From Xestospongia bergquistia (Eukaryota; Porifera; Demospongiae; Haplosclerida; Petrosiidae), in assembly GCA_963965975.1 (NCBI GenBank), contig OZ014414.1:4129501-4193500 (forward strand): DNA of 64,000 nucleotides, written 5' to 3'. The notes beneath the pieces were generated by a model. It did no database searches, was not told the DNA's origin, and worked only from the letters and a program-made list of their open reading frames with translations. Below, one piece after another: positions 11,301 through 32,500 of the stretch (positions are counted from its first letter, which is position 1; each line of letters starts with the position of its first letter). Both the position numbers and the translations under genes were made by a program.

Positions 11301-14291
11301 TTATTGATGCTATTGCATGTGCACATTGTGCCATCCAAGCTTACGCTTTGTTTATTTCCAGCATTATCTTTTATTACTTAGCATTCTTCTTACAATTGTA
11401 GTCTGGACAAGTCATACCGTAAGGGTATAAATTTTCGTGGGGGATTTAATTTCGCTGTATTCGTGGGTTGTTGTTTTATCACAAAATTTAACTTTTATTC
11501 CACCCACGCATAATCACGTGATCTCAATAAAGCGTGTAAATAACGGCTACAGTAAAGGGTTACTAACTTCTTCTATTTTGCACTAAAGTACTTCTCTGTC
11601 AACTGCCTCCCAGATTTTCTCGTATATATGGTACCCTCTCACTATGGATTCATAGGAATAGCTAGCCATACTTCGCGAAAATCACACTTGTGTTCACAAC
11701 ACATGTCTGATACCACACCCATTAATTAATACTTCACACCCACTAAACACGAAAGTTAATATCCACGAAATTTAAATAATAAAGCAAAATTTTAAAAACA
11801 CGAAAATTTAAACCCTCGAAAGTTTGTACCCTTACGGTATTTCAAATATTCACATATTTTTTGATTAATGCTTTTTCTAGGCACCTGAGGAAGATTACTT
11901 TAGTGTTCACATTAGAATTGTGGGTGACTGGACTCGTAAGTTATTCTTGTGTTTGTTCTTGTAGTTTTAAATTAGTTAGATATGTTTGGACTATCACTAA
12001 GTCTTGTCTGTAATACAGTCTAACTGTAACTACATTCATATTAGTGAAATGTTCAGACTGTTGAGTCATACTAAGTATATATGAACAAAGTCACAACTCC
12101 ATGCTGTTCCAGATAAATAAATACCTAGAATTTATAGCCTGATATGTGAGGTCAAATCTCACAGTATATTTTTATTAGTTTGGTCTTTGGTTAGTTGAGA
12201 TCTGTAATTTTAAATTAATGATATTTGGGTTAATGTAGTTTATCTGTACCTATTGAACAAATGAATTTGACATCGGCCTATTTGTTGGTGAGTGGGTGTG
12301 GACTATAATGATGTGATTTGGCTTACATTGTATATGATTTTTGTAGAATTTCCTTCTATATATATATATATATATATATAATACATCATTATTGTATTTT
12401 TAGGAGGGTTAGCAGAAATACTTGGAGTTGATCGTGATGACTTTCAACAATCATGGGAGCTCCCAAGGTTTGTTGTTGTCCTTTGTGATGAGCATATACA
12501 TAATCTAAACATTAAAGTTTTACTATTTCTTTGTAATTACAAAACACCTATGATATACAAAGGTTGCTTTTATAGTCATTAGTTTTAAATATTACTTGTA
12601 TGTACGTGACAATTGAGGGATGATATTTAAAACAGATTAGACTTTTCCTACCTCTGTTGTGAATGTTTTATACGTTTTTGTTTGTATCTTTTTCATTAGT
12701 ATGTATGTTGATGGACCTTTTGGAACAGCTAGTGAAGTAAGTTTAATATGATGTGCATTACTTGGTAATGTGTACATGTATGTTCATATTGTATTCCATT
12801 GTTGTATTTGACTGTTGTTGGTGATAAATGTGATTAATTGTTTATACTGAATGTTATTACACTTCACAAACAATGAATTTAATTACTTGGGTATGACAAT
12901 ATTTAACTTTCTATAATTTGAGAAAACTAAGCACTATAGATAGTAGCAAAGTCAATTCTTCAGTCATAGCAAAATCTTAATAGTTTACTACACAAACAAA
13001 AATTATTATTATTATAGAACAATTTCTATAATGATTATAATAATCTTGTTATCTTTGTCTTATCTAGGATGTCTTTGATCATTCAGTGGGCTTACTAGTT
13101 GGTGCTGGTATTGGTGTCACACCATTTGCCTCTGTTTTAAAATCTCTATACTATCGTCTCAGTGACGATAGTGCAGGCTTAGTTTTAAAGAAGTTATATT
13201 TTGTTTGGATTTGTCCTGAAACTCATTCTTTTGAATGGTTTGCTAATTTATTTCAAGAACTAGAACAGCAACTTCATGAACGTGGTATAGATGACTTCTT
13301 AACAAGTTGGATTTATCTGACACGAGGATGGAGGGATAATCAGGTTAGTATAAAGTATGCTCTGCATTTCATCAAACTCAGTTTGTTCCTGAGTTAATTT
13401 CGCATGAATGTAGCCTTAATTTGAAATACACACATTCTTGCTCTTCTCATTTCAAAACTTTACATTATTTGTCAGGGTTTTTTATAAAGACATGAGTAGT
13501 ATGGAAACTAAGTCTTGTGCACCACAGACATTTTACAATTAGCATGCTACATGACCTGCATATACATTAATGCATGTGTGTGTGTTTCTTGCATAGGCAT
13601 TTTATCTAATGTTGAATGAAGGCCGTGTTACTAGTGAGGATGCTAGTGAAGATATGGTGGATGCCATTACAGGACTGCGTGCTAATACTACCTTTGGTAG
13701 ACCAGAATGGGATAAAATCTTTGAAAAACTCTCAAATGACCACCCAAAGTGAGGTTTACTTATAATAGAGCAATGATTCTTTGATTTGCTTGCATATTGT
13801 AGGTTAGAGACCAGAATAGAGGTTACCTTATTGTTTAGTAACTTAATAAGGGATTATAATTGTGTTAGTCGTATAAGGTAGATTAAGGAATAGAACTTAC
13901 ATGAGTCATTATGTATAAAGAACCATTTACTAGGATGAAATAGCCTTCATCTCAAGAGAAAAAGTACAACCTGAAAGCCTTGAATAACTTTCAATTCAAT
14001 ACAAACAACCTTTCACATAAATTGTCTTCTAAGTAACTTAAATCCTTTTGCTTTAAAATTATCTTGCATTAGGAGCTTAATAGTGTACCTATGTTTTTTT
14101 AACTGTGTGTTATTAATGGTGTGAAGACCAATCACATTTAAAATAACAAATTATTTTGTAGTACTGATGTGGGTGTTTTCTTTTGTGGACCATCTGTTCT
14201 CTCTCATAACCTTCATGGATATTGTAACACCTTTACCAAGAAGGGGGGGTCTACAGGAGCTCGATTTTATTATAACAAGGAGAATTTTTGA
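5395..14291 (+). CDS. NOX2-type superoxide-generating NADPH oxidase (17 exons, complete)
   Basis: Membrane flavocytochrome that passes electrons from NADPH via FAD and two hemes to oxygen. Exons: 5395-5442, 6489-6584, 8219-8329, 8496-8708, 8825-8858, 9425-9497, 9596-9676, 9732-9912, 10130-10222, 10510-10581, 11109-11171, 11881-11935, 12404-12467, 12700-12736, 13068-13343, 13597-13748, 14162-14291; total 1779 nt, 592 residues. All phases join. Heme histidines are present: H102 and H116 ([19 protein letters not shown]; spacing 14) and H203 and H216 ([16 protein letters not shown]; spacing 13). FAD motif HPFTLTS is at 349-355, the NADPH glycine motif GAGIGVTPF at 419-427, CGP at 558-560, and the end is KENF. 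No EF-hands, so it is NOX2-like rather than NOX5/DUOX; NOX1-4 subtype is not assigned. Exon 3 ends in a GTCAGT donor. Introns 1 and 2 are long (about 1.0 and 1.6 kb); intron 11 carries a MITE. An NRF1-like/E-box module lies upstream. Confidence 0.95.
11415..11839. mobile_element. MITE with CCGTAAGGGTA terminal inverted repeats
   Basis: Begins TACCGTAAGGGTATAAA and ends with the complement of TACCGTAAGGGTA; the similarity continues inward (AAATTTTCG / CGAAAGTTT). Length is 425 bp with no coding capacity. Both termini show TA, compatible with a Tc1/mariner-type TA target duplication, but TA could belong to the repeat. It sits in NOX intron 11 and includes an internal TCACGTGA. Confidence 0.75.
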
Positions 14292-14892
14292 GGAACATTA
14301 GAAAGACAATCTCAATGTTAACTGTAGTGACTAATGTTTGCTTGATTACTTGCTACTTATACATGGTTAGGTTTGTTTTTTGGGGGATTAATATCCTTTT
14401 TAGTATATTATTTATAATAATACTTGTAGTTCTGCTTCTATTGTCTGTCATTTACTTTTTACGAAGTTTTATTCACAGTTCCATATGGTTGTTATAATCA
14501 TGAAAAATTATTGTGTTGAGTTTTGTCAATTTAAAGAGAATTGTGTACAACATTGTAAACTTGTACACTCACACAAGGTGTGCATTTCATATATGTCAGT
14601 TTGCTGCATCGTGGAATGCAGTAATAGTTTCAGTAGATTCTTTGATACGGATACTCATCTATTGGAGGATGTATAATCAAGGAAGCACGTAGTATCTCAT
14701 GTAATCATTTACCTGTATGACGTCTGACGATAAGGGAACTACATGCTTTAGAAGTCCAGTAGTTGCTATGAAGCCCTAATAAGATCTGATTCTCACGTGA
14801 CTAATGCAGTAACGAGGAGGAGGTCTATGGCTTAAAGGTGTGGTTAACAAGAGGAAGCTGAGTGTAAGTTAACACTTAACGAATCAGCGAAT
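14292..14892. promoter_or_regulatory. NOX-Abi intergenic region with E-box
   Basis: 600 bp between two genes on the same strand. The proximal half is T-rich NOX 3' UTR. A TCACGTGAC E-box (14793-14801) lies about 92 bp before the Abi start codon, the same core as in the POT1/NOX modules but without an NRF1-like partner. Short frames here resemble no known protein. Confidence 0.4.
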
Positions 14893-22494
<7,602 letters not shown>

Positions 22495-22867
22495 ACATAT
22501 TTTTATTAGTGAAGTAGTGGCTTTAGTTAATCATAAATTCTGAATAACTCTAAAGAATTTATTACCTTAATTTGTGTTATTACATTAGAAGTGTTTTTAT
22601 TAGATTCAGCACCTACTTCTGATGTATATTAAATATTACATGTGTGTAGTTCACTTGGTGATGTTATTTGCTCACAAATAAATTTTCTTTATTGACAGTG
22701 TACTGTCTTGGATGACATGTTTATATACTATATTGACATTGATCGTTTACACATAAAACACCAATAATACTTAGTTTGGCAAATTCCACACAAAACACAA
22801 CTTTGTAGAGTGATATTCCCAATAGTATTGAAGAATTTGAAATGTGCTGGTTTTGACAAGATCAGTG
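22495..22867. other. Convergent spacer between Abi and Slp stop codons
   Basis: 373 bp of AT-rich sequence holding both 3' UTRs. A likely Abi poly(A) signal, AATAAA, lies near 22677-22682. Nothing else recognised. Confidence 0.45.
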
Positions 22868-23469
22868 TTAAAATAAAATGTCTCGTGGTTCCATTGACTC
22901 CCTTAAGGAATGCCACAGAGTTATCCATTCATTGGGATGGTCAATCATATTCTCCCAGTGTGATATTTCCTTGCCAATACTGTCCATCCACTCAGGACAT
23001 TTTGCTAGTGTATGTGGAGAAGGACCCAGTCGAAATCCACCAATCTGTTCATGACTACGACTTTTAGCATCCCAAATAGTTACTTCAAGAACACGTTGCT
23101 TTGACAGCTCATCAGGATTTACATTGTAGTAGACTAACTCCTCATCCCAATTTGGGTTAGTTGTATCCTGAATTACTCGAGTCTTCCTCTTGGATGAAGA
23201 GCTTCTGTCTGGCAGAAGGTAACACTTAATGTAAGGATCAATTGTTGTCTTTCCTTTAGCACATTTTAAGTTCTTGGCTTTTTTAGCAAGTACTTTTAGA
23301 CTTGTTGATGAGTAAGTTTGCTGTAGACAAAGTCCCAATTCTATTTCTGGGGTTGCAGCAGTCGCAAAAGCATCTTCATTCAACTGATGCTAAGTAACAA
23401 TTGAATCAAAGTATACTATACTAAATAATTCGTATGTGATGTCTAGTGACATGTATGTAGTACTTTCCA

Positions 23470-23505
<36 letters not shown>

Positions 23506-26500
23506 TTACTCTATCTTTCAGTGTATGCCAATGTTGAGTTGAGTCACTCAGATCCAGTGAAGAGAGAGGTAAATGAATTTCTCCTAGAAACTGGTTCCTA
23601 CCAAATCTGTCATGATCCCAAACACTTAACCATAATGTACAAGAAGAAATCTCTGAAGATGACAGCTTATACTAGATGGATGACCAAGAGAGAAAGCAAA
23701 CAATTTAAAATGGAAATAATACCTAAACATAGTATATGTACATGTATTTAAATAAATAGGTGAAAACCAGCATAATAATTATTATGAAATTAATAGAACA
23801 AAACTTACTTTTAATGTCTCTTTGTAGACAGGTTCTAGAGTCTTTCTCTTCACGGCTGTTTTCCTTTTAGATTTTGGGCTTTTATCAGGAAGTAGGTATG
23901 TCTTGATATATCTAATAATAAGATTATCAAAAGATCACAGCTTAACTTAGCACTAGAAAAATGTACATTTCATCAGAAGTAGAACGAATGCACAATTACA
24001 AGTCACTAATACAAAACATTTTACAGCATTAACCACTTGGTCTTCTGTAGTCACTAATTACAATTACCAAATTGCTAAGTCCATTCAAAGTTTCAGCAAT
24101 TTATTTCATAGTCTCCCACTCTCTCTCTCTCTCTCTGATTCTTAGTTTCTTACGGATTAGAGAGTCCATGTTTATCAGTAGCAGCTAGTCCTTTAGCTCT
24201 GTTTACAGTAAGAAGAAGTGTCTCCTGCTGAAGTTCTATTCCCACTAGCACTTCACCAGTGATATCATATTCTCCTCTGTTATCTTCTATATTACTGTAC
24301 ACACTAAATGTGCTACCAAAACTGGTCATGCTGTCAGTAGGTTTCAAACCCTAAACATTAGTTTGTATATGAAGTATGTAAAGCTTTTTTAATAAAAACT
24401 GTGTTAAAGTAGTACCTGTGTTAATGGGAGTTTGGCAACGGACTCCGATGTCATCTCAGTATCTTCAATGAAATTAGAATGATGATGAAACTTTTCACTG
24501 TGCAAAAAAGCAGCAGCTTCTGCATATGGTCCTTGATGACCCTCTCCCTATACATTTTATATGTTATGTTGAAAGATATATTATGTTGTACAATGCATAC
24601 TACTTACTCTATCTTGTAAAATGTGCCAGTGTTGAGTTGAGTCACTTAAATCCATTGAAGAGAGAGGTAAGCAAACCTCTCCAAGAAACTGGTTCCTACC
24701 TAACCTATCATGATCCCATACACTTAACCATAAAGTACGAGTTGAAATATCTGAAGATGACAGCTTATACTAAATGGAGGAGAGAGAGAGAGAATGAATG
24801 TACAACAGAATACGCATACATTTTTAGTGTTTGCACTTTAATGTAGTTACAATTTGTCACACAACAGTGCCTACTCAAATGTATTTTAGCAATGCCATCC
24901 TACTGTAATCATTTTATGGCATGACTGGCTACCACTAATCACATCAAGAGTAAACAATATTCTGTAATGTGACCAATGGTGTTCTGCAAATTGTTACAAC
25001 TCTACTCAATGAAAAAGAGTTTGAGAGTAGCTGCTAAAATTGTCAACAAAAATTTTTAACAGCTTCAAAGGTGAAGCAGCTAATTACACAGTTAAACAGG
25101 AATACAGTTGTATATAAAATACTTTGATAGTCTCTTGATAAACTGGATCTAGAGTTTTCTGCTTAGTAGTGGTCTTTTTTTTTGAGTGTTTATCAGGCAG
25201 CAGGTAGGTTTTGACATAACTTAAGTAGAAAATGAATAATAGGGACAAATAAATCTAATACATTCCATTTCCCTCCCTTTCCCCATCCTTACGGGTCAGA
25301 TAGTCCATTTTTATCAGCAGCAGCTAATCCTTTAGCTCTGTTAACAGTGATAGCTAGTATGTCTTGCTGCAGTTCTACTCCAAACAAGACCTCTCCACTG
25401 ATGTTGTAGTCTCCTTTATGTATCTCTGCTGCACTGTTAATGCTAAATGTGCTACCAAGACTGCTGCTACTAATAGTCTTTGAGAAAAGCTGTTGATAAA
25501 AGAAAGAAACCAATACAATTTGTAAATAAACCAAAGAGTATACATTATATACAAAATGATTACACGTTCACTCTATTACCAACGCTCATTACTACTGGTA
25601 AATTGACAAACAATACTAGTTGTACAGAGTAACATGTTTTACTATAACAATAGACAAATGCATAAAAGACAGTAAGTTACATCAGATGTTTAAGTTGTCC
25701 TAATGGATCAGTGGTCTAGTGTTAATATAACTAATTGAAGAAAGGAGTTTGGGTGTTTCCGTGTAGTAATACAGTTATGATCACAAAAAGCTTTACTTAA
25801 CCAGAGAGCTTTTAACAAAGTAAATTGTTTTAGTTAGTCACTATTTTTATCAGTAACATTAACCACAAGAACATAACTGAAGTTATACTACATTAACACT
25901 CCTTCACTTTTTGGTTTATAATGTGGCTCAGTATATCATGTACTTCAAATGATGTATGTAGACTTAGTAGGACTTGAAAAGAAGTATGGAATAAATAACA
26001 ATTGTAATCATTAATATACTAGTAACTGTAGACTAATACCACTACTAACTTGAGGCTCTCCCTGCCCTAAGAAGATAACAGGAGTGTCTGGACTTCCTTC
26101 ATGAACTGTTATACCTTGCTCATTATCATAGTGTTGTGACAATGTATGAGGAGAAGTGGAACTTCTTGGCTGAGTTGTGTCCTTGTTGTTAATAACAAGA
26201 GTATTTGGAGTTGTTTGAGATTGCTGTGCATGACTAGTTGATGATGGCTTCCAACGAACAGATTGAGTTAAAGGACTCTGTACAAAAAAAGTCAATACGA
26301 GCACAGTTATATCATACATACAAGTACCATACAATTACTTATAATCTTATCATTTGCATTCAGTATGTAAAATGCAGACAATATATGGAAATAAAAATAT
26401 TGTGAAAGGAATAATTACTACAATGCAAGATTTCAAGTATACTTTATGACAGTGTTGTTGATTTAGATCATGTTTATAGAAATTTTATCTACAAAATTTT

Positions 26501-29500
26501 GTGTCTGCTACACAAGTAACAATGAGTACTGAGAAGTAACATAGATGTGCACGGTGTTTATACCTGATGTGAAATGCCTTCTGTTGGCCTTAAAGGAAGT
26601 ATTGTGGGTGGAGCATCATCACGTGTAGTAAGTGTGGTTGGTTTGGTTGATACAACAGCTTTTTGAAATACAGGCTCTTCAGATAGTTTTACCTCACTAC
26701 ATGAACTCTTTTTTTTACTAGAGAACTAGATTAAGTATAAATGTCATAACTAAAGATTTGCAAGAGATTAATATAACGTTTAGTTATAAATGGTATATAC
26801 TTATGTTTGGGCTTTTAATACATGTCAACAAGGTTCCTTGCACACATATAATTCACTTACTCTGTCTTGTAGTGTGTGCCAGTGTTGTGTAGAGTCTGAC
26901 AGATCCAGTGAAGAGAGAGGCAAGTACACTTCTCCAAGAAATTGGTTCCTACCAAGCCTGTCATGATCCCATACACTTAACCATAATGTACGAGATGACA
27001 TCTCTGAAGATAACAGCTTATACTACAAAGAATGGAATTCTTAATATACTATATAAACACATATATTGGAGTGTTGACCTTCTAGTAGTTTCTGTCTATT
27101 AAAGTTAGTGATTTAAAGCATAAAAGTTTAGAAAGTATTAAGCAGAAATTTTAAGAATCATGTCAACTTCAACAATGATTAATTTCATAAACAATTTAAC
27201 TTATAGCAGATGCTAAAATTGCTGAAGATAGTACACGCAATTAACAGTAGACTCAAGATGTACCAGAAATACCCATTTTTAAATAGTTCATATGCTGCGC
27301 ATTGTATAGCATGGATTATGAACATGTACCTTTATAATCTCTTGGTAAACTGGATCTAATGTCTTCTTTTTAATACTGGTCTTCTTCTTCGAGTGTTTAT
27401 CAGGTAACAAATATGTTTTGATATACCTAAAGAAGGAAGTAAAATTATACTCCCACTTTCTCTTCTTACGGGTCAGACAATCCATTTTTATCAGCAGCAG
27501 CTAGTCCTCTAGCTCTGTTAACAGTGATAGTTAGTATGTCCTCTTGTAGTATTATTCCAAACAACACTTCTCCACTGATATCATACTCTCCTTTCTCAAC
27601 AGCATCATTAATGCTTAACAAACTACCAAAACTACTAGCAATTGCAGAAGATTCAAGTCCCTGCCATAAAAGATGTTAAGTAATTATATGATTTGTAGCT
27701 AGATCCCTGTAATTAAAGTGTATTAAATTGATACAGGTTTATACAGATACAGGAATTTATTTGAATAAAGAATAAAATAATATTCATGCATAAATGTAGA
27801 GACAGGTTTACATGTACTGTATTACATGTCCTAATGATTTCAAACATTTACCTTTGATTCAGTAATTCCACTTGTGTAAGTATGACCTTCCTGTAAAGAA
27901 ATAAACAAATAAATATGTAAATAATAGCAGCACAAACTTCTGATAGCAAAAATCAAACAAACTCTAAAGAGAGTATGTTAGGAAGGAGGAACTGCTCTCT
28001 ATAATTAATTACACTTACAATTTTTTGCACAATTGAACATGCACAAAATGTATGGAAAAACCTTGTCTGAATGGAAAATGTTTTGCGGATCAGCAATTTC
28101 ATTGTGGACTTTAATAACAGGATCATCATCATTGTCTAATATTTCCAGTGATGCAGCAAAACCTATAGATAGGCCTTTGGCTAGTTCATGTATATGATCT
28201 AAAAAGTAGATTATATAGCGTAAGCAGAATGATGAAACATGTTCACTAAAACAATGAACTAATTAGTACACATACAAAATACTGTATGGCAGAAAATTTC
28301 AAGGCACAAATTTCAATGTAAAAAATTTTCGGAAATATGGGTGTGGTTGCAAAGCATTTGCCTTGTGAATCAACAAGGTGTACCGTATCAATACTTAAAA
28401 CAGACTCTATTCTTTCAACCCTAAGGGCTCCATCTACAACTGTACCATCTTCTGTTATTGATCAGCCAATAAATTAGCAAGTCATAAAATTTAAATTCAC
28501 AAATGTTGAGGTAATCATGAAAAAGTCCTCAAAAAAATTGCTGGCATACAGTAATAGTGGGAGATGTGGATGAACATTAAATCGACGAATCAAAACAAAA
28601 GAAATTTTATTAACAGAAAGCAAAGCCTACTAAGAGCACATTTTATTAACATTATACATACAATGAAAACAATTTGTCCCCACTTTTCCTTCTTTTGTTT
28701 ACACCATCTTGGTTACAAACAAATAAAAGAAGGCAATAAAGTATTAAATAGTTTAGGACTATCAAAAACAAGATTATCAAGGTATGTAAGAGTTATGCTA
28801 ATGTTAAAGACAGAAGCTGTGGCATTACTAAAAGATCTCTTTATGAGTCACCTAAGCTGTCAGTTTAAAGCATTCCTATCCAAGACAGAAGCACTCACAG
28901 TTAAATCGATACTATCAATCATTTAACTTATTTGTTGTAATGTGCACATGCAGTCAGTGGGAACAGTGACTGATGTGATTAACTTAACAGTTGAATGAAA
29001 CAATAAATAAACAACATATATACACACAAGTTGAAAAGTTGCTAATATTAATATTTGAATATTTTGTCCAAATTATCAAAAACATTATGTCATAAATACA
29101 TATATTAGCAAGCCTGTGAAACTAGAAGCTGTGTTCTGTGACATCTATATGCACACATACCTTTAGGAGTCATAGATTGTGCTGTCGTATCAATAGGTTC
29201 TTCTTCAGTGACTTCAGTAATGGGAGGAGGAAGACATATAGTATTTTCATCTAACTCCATGTGATCTATATCTCGAGGATCCATATCAGGACGTAGCAAA
29301 TGTTGAGACTCCACCCACTGACCAACATGAGCTAACATGGTTTTCCAATGAGTTACCTAATATAAAATAATAGTGTTGTAGGTTGTAGTATCAAGGCAAT
29401 ATCAATACATAAGCCTGTGTAGCTAGAACAGCAATATGCATTAACTTTATTGATAACTGAAACATTGTCAAAACAACAAATTTCAATTTTAGTAGTACTA

Positions 29501-32500
29501 TGTAGCTATATCTTGAACATAAACATAAACAATACACTATTTACCTCTTCTCCAGAGCAATCCATCCAGTCTTTCCTTCTACTACTCTGAGACGGAAGGG
29601 GTCCCAGTCTGACTCCACCTAAGAAATCATTACTACTCCCATGGTTATAGTCCCATATAGTAACTTCAAGAACTCTGTCTTTAGTGAGACGTTCTAAAGA
29701 AACACTTGAGAAAACAAACTCTTCTTCCCAGATTGGATCATGAGAATTGTTCACTACCATAGTTTTACTCTTTGTGCGATTAGGTAATAAGTAGCTAATG
29801 AGGAACAATCAAAAAATTGCTAATAATACAATTCTTAGACACAGTAAAACTAATAGTATTCATAGTACAGTAGAACTGTAATTACCCTGCATTGTCTTAC
29901 CATGTAGCAAAAGCATCAGGAGCAGTAGCAGACTGAAAATTAAGCTTTTTCGCACATTTGATTTGAACATGAAGATCACCACCAGTACTGTGACTGGGTA
30001 CATATTGAAGCCCAATTATTACATCACCTCTCATTAGTCCATGTAATTCATCAGGATGCTAAATAATAATACAAGTGTCTACATAATAATATATTATATT
30101 CAATGCATACTCTATCTTGTAGTGTGTACCAGTGTTGAGTTGAGTCACTTAGATCGAGTGAAGAGAGAGGTAAGTGAACCTCTCCTAAAAAGTCATTCCT
30201 ACCAAACCTGTCATGATCCCATACACTTAACCATAATGTATGAGATGAAACATCTGAGGACAACAACTTATACTAAATGGACATATGGAAACAGAGGGAG
30301 AAGAATGGACAATGTGTCTTCTTACTGACTTACTTTAAAGGTTTCCTGGTAAACAGGATCAAGAGTCTTTTTTTTAACTTTAGTTTTCCTTTTAGATTTC
30401 TTGCTTTTATCAGGCAACAAGTATGTTTTGATATACCTACAAGGAAAGAATAAAAATGTAGTTATCAGTAGAAAGATACAGTAAACTAAATTACATAATA
30501 TAATGCAATACTTTGATAAAAACATCACATTCTAACTTTACAACAAATAACCTATTACAGACAAATACTCCCTTTCCTTCCTTACGGGTCAGATAATCCA
30601 TTTTTATCAGCAGCAGCTAGTCTTCTAGCTCTATTAACAGTGATCACTAGAGTGTCTTGTTGCAGTTCTATCCCAAACAATACCTCCCCACTGATATCAT
30701 AGTCTCCTTTGGTACCCCCAGCCGCACTGTACAAACTAAGACTACTAATTGAACTACTGATACTCTCTCTGTGTTTGAGACCCTGTATACAAAAACAAAA
30801 CAAATGCAGTATCAAGCCACATGATTTCCAAAAGTATTATTCTACAAGTAAATAAAATTCATTAAATGTAGGGATGGCAGTAAAAATATCTCAAACAAAC
30901 TGAAAGTAGGAATGGTAGTATGGATATCACTACATAGTAGCCATAATATCAAGGGCATAATGTTTTGTTGCTACAGTTGTATGAAGTAAACAGTCCCACA
31001 GAAGTCTAAAGTAAAAGACAGTTCATTTAGATAGAAGGTGAGGATTTTGTTAATGGGATGTACTCAAAATGTTGTAAAAATATAGCTTTCAAGTATGTGT
31101 TTTTACCTCCATCCCTATTTTTAAAGATTTTAAGAAAATTTATTTACTTGTTTGTGTCATTTTTATTTGAACTATTAGTTAGATATTCACGATGTCTTTC
31201 ATTATTATTACAGGTTAAGTCAATGTACTCAGGGTATACAATACAACAGGGCATTGCTATAAGGACTAATGATAATATATTGTTCATGATTCAGAAAGGA
31301 TGTGTTTAAGCATATGTAAGTACAACCAAGCCAGAAATAGCTAATTCAATCTGCAATGCACTGTAAGGGTACCCGCTTCTTGACTGTTAGAAAACAAGAC
31401 AAATCTGACAATGTAAGAAACAGGAACAAAAGTTACTAATGAAGAACACAAGTCAATATCATATAGAACAGTGCTCATGATGCAATAGAATAGAATACTG
31501 GCCCTACTATCTTCTGTTAATGACCTCCATTTCTCCTTATGAATATGATTATAATACATAAAACGGTGTGACTTACAGGAAAAATGGTTCCATGACCTTT
31601 GCAAACTGCTACTTCAATTAGATTATGCCTTTAAAGGAATAATCTAATTGAAGCAATCATTTTTGCCCCTGCACTTTGATATAAAGGACTACAAACCCTG
31701 GTTGCTGGGCAAAACACTTCATTCAAGCATAATGACATTTTTTGTTTGTGTCCATCTTTGATCATATAATATATGATCAAACAGATTATAATTAGAAAAG
31801 TACATGTACGCACATAGAATTAATTCATATAACCTCAATGCTCCAAACACAAATCAAGCACTGTACACATGGACTTACAGGGTGAGAGAGTAAACCAGGT
31901 AAATTTCCACTATCACCTTCTTCCTCACTGTCAGAAAATTCACTTGCTGTCAGACGTCTCGCTGGAGCAGGACTCTGACTAGCCTGGAAGGACTCTTCAG
32001 AATAACGAACTACTATAGAGGATCCAGTAAAATTGTCCTGTGAAATAATATGACATGTAGTGTACACAATGTAAGCCTGACATGACAAGAAAGCATTTTG
32101 TTTTATTCTATTTTTCTTTGCTAATAATAATGCATTCTCAAAATAGACAGAGAGCTTCTAGTTGGGATTAAGATATGACAGCTTTATACAAACTTGCTAA
32201 AGATGTGACAAATTCCTCTCTAAACACACAATTATAAAGAATATGGACTTATTGTGTCAAGCATGAAATAATGGAAACAATAAAACAATGGAGTCTTAAA
32301 ATACTGGAGAACTTTCTAAAGGTTTGAGATGACAATACAATGATACAGTAAAAGGCACTGAAACAAGTGCTTCAAAATATTATCTACACAGTAAATTATA
32401 CCTATCATTGTAGGGCTAACTGTAGAGGCTAACTGAAAGCCACTGGTTGTTACGTGACTTGTGTGGTTAAATAGTGCACTTTGAATTTTATTCAGTGTTT

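Noticed and set aside
14288-14676. Short hydrophobic plus-strand frames after NOX
   Set aside because: T-rich 3' UTR sequence; no homology and no splice context.
23473-23502. TG-repeat as a regulatory element
   Set aside because: A simple dinucleotide run in an Slp intron beside exon 25; no evidence beyond composition.
28564-28926. 120-codon plus-strand frame
   Set aside because: It lies in an intron of the minus-strand Slp gene beside a MITE, has basic low-complexity composition, and shows no recognised motif.
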